Source of the DNA: Cognatundibacterium rivi
GTDB lineage: Bacteria; Pseudomonadota; Gammaproteobacteria; Burkholderiales; Burkholderiaceae_D
Length of the DNA: 64,000 nucleotides
Assembly: GCF_018139565.1 (NCBI RefSeq)
Contig: NZ_JAGSPK010000001.1
Coordinates: 186,001 to 250,000, forward strand
Direction of reading: 5' to 3'
Numbering within the stretch: the first letter of the stretch is position 1; the number at the start of each line of letters is the position of its first letter. The position numbers and the translations under genes are program-made. Below are positions 62,306 through 64,000 of this stretch, piece after piece. The notes beneath the pieces are model-generated. The model was given only the letters and a program-made list of their open reading frames with translations. It did no database searches and was not told where the DNA came from.

Positions 62306-64000
<1,695 letters not shown>

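Overview
The window looks like a chromosomal segment of a betaproteobacterium, most likely of the Oxalobacteraceae (an Undibacterium- or Herminiimonas-like genome). This is inferred from protein resemblance (XdhA/XdhB, GyrB, phasin plus PHB-type thiolase, DUF3334, DUF3297), moderate GC content and dense coding on both strands. No database search was run. The right edge holds gyrB, whose 5' part lies beyond the window, so the segment may end near the replication origin. No rRNA, tRNA or CRISPR array was recognised.

Layout. 1-7.6 kb: a 5'-truncated second copy of guanine deaminase, then a secreted S9 peptidase and a TonB-dependent receptor, then intact guaD; the peptidase/receptor block is flanked by ~392-bp, ~95% identical direct repeats. 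7.7-11.6 kb: xdhB and xdhA, which with guaD form a purine catabolism cluster (guanine to xanthine to urate) that lacks xdhC. 12-18 kb: a chemoreceptor, a secreted TonB_C protein, an M3 oligopeptidase, and an MFS transporter with a coupled 43-aa membrane microprotein. 18.0-18.3 kb: a 272-bp non-coding element with perfect 27-bp terminal inverted repeats (MITE-like). 18.4-20.5 kb: alkylation repair (AdaA-AlkA fusion and Ogt). 20.7-22.7 kb: phasin and thiolase (PHB metabolism), with a clear promoter flanked by paired operator-like repeats. 22.7-27.2 kb: a POT peptide transporter divergent from a second secreted S9 peptidase. 27.3-30 kb: a CheY-like protein and a LytS/LytTR-type two-component pair. 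30-36 kb: an EamA exporter, a secreted CocE-type hydrolase, a degenerate GGDEF protein that keeps an I-site, a PLP deaminase and a solute-binding protein. 36-43 kb: a DeaD helicase with two DbpA domains, a PpiC lipoprotein, a hypothetical protein, a LigE-like periplasmic ATP ligase, a GNAT acetyltransferase and a luciferase-like oxidoreductase. 43-48 kb: an RND efflux permease and adaptor without an outer-membrane channel gene. 48-58 kb: LMW phosphatase, small membrane proteins, a tandem pair of secreted Ala/Lys-rich proteins, a CXXS thioredoxin-like protein, a solute-binding protein, a frameshifted gene, DUF3297, a DTW protein, DUF3334, a small lipoprotein and a GST. 58-62.3 kb: a restriction-modification island (vsr remnant, HTH-fused cytosine methyltransferase, PmeII-like endonuclease, N-truncated adenine methylase, RhuM) next to gyrB.

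Taken together, several secreted or periplasmic peptidases, a POT transporter and a TonB-dependent receptor suggest a cell that feeds on peptides and stores PHB. The most unusual items are the composite restriction-modification island with its candidate self-operator and decayed vsr and dam genes, the pseudo-GGDEF protein with a retained I-site, the hairpin-rich MITE, and the duplicated Ala/Lys-rich secreted proteins.
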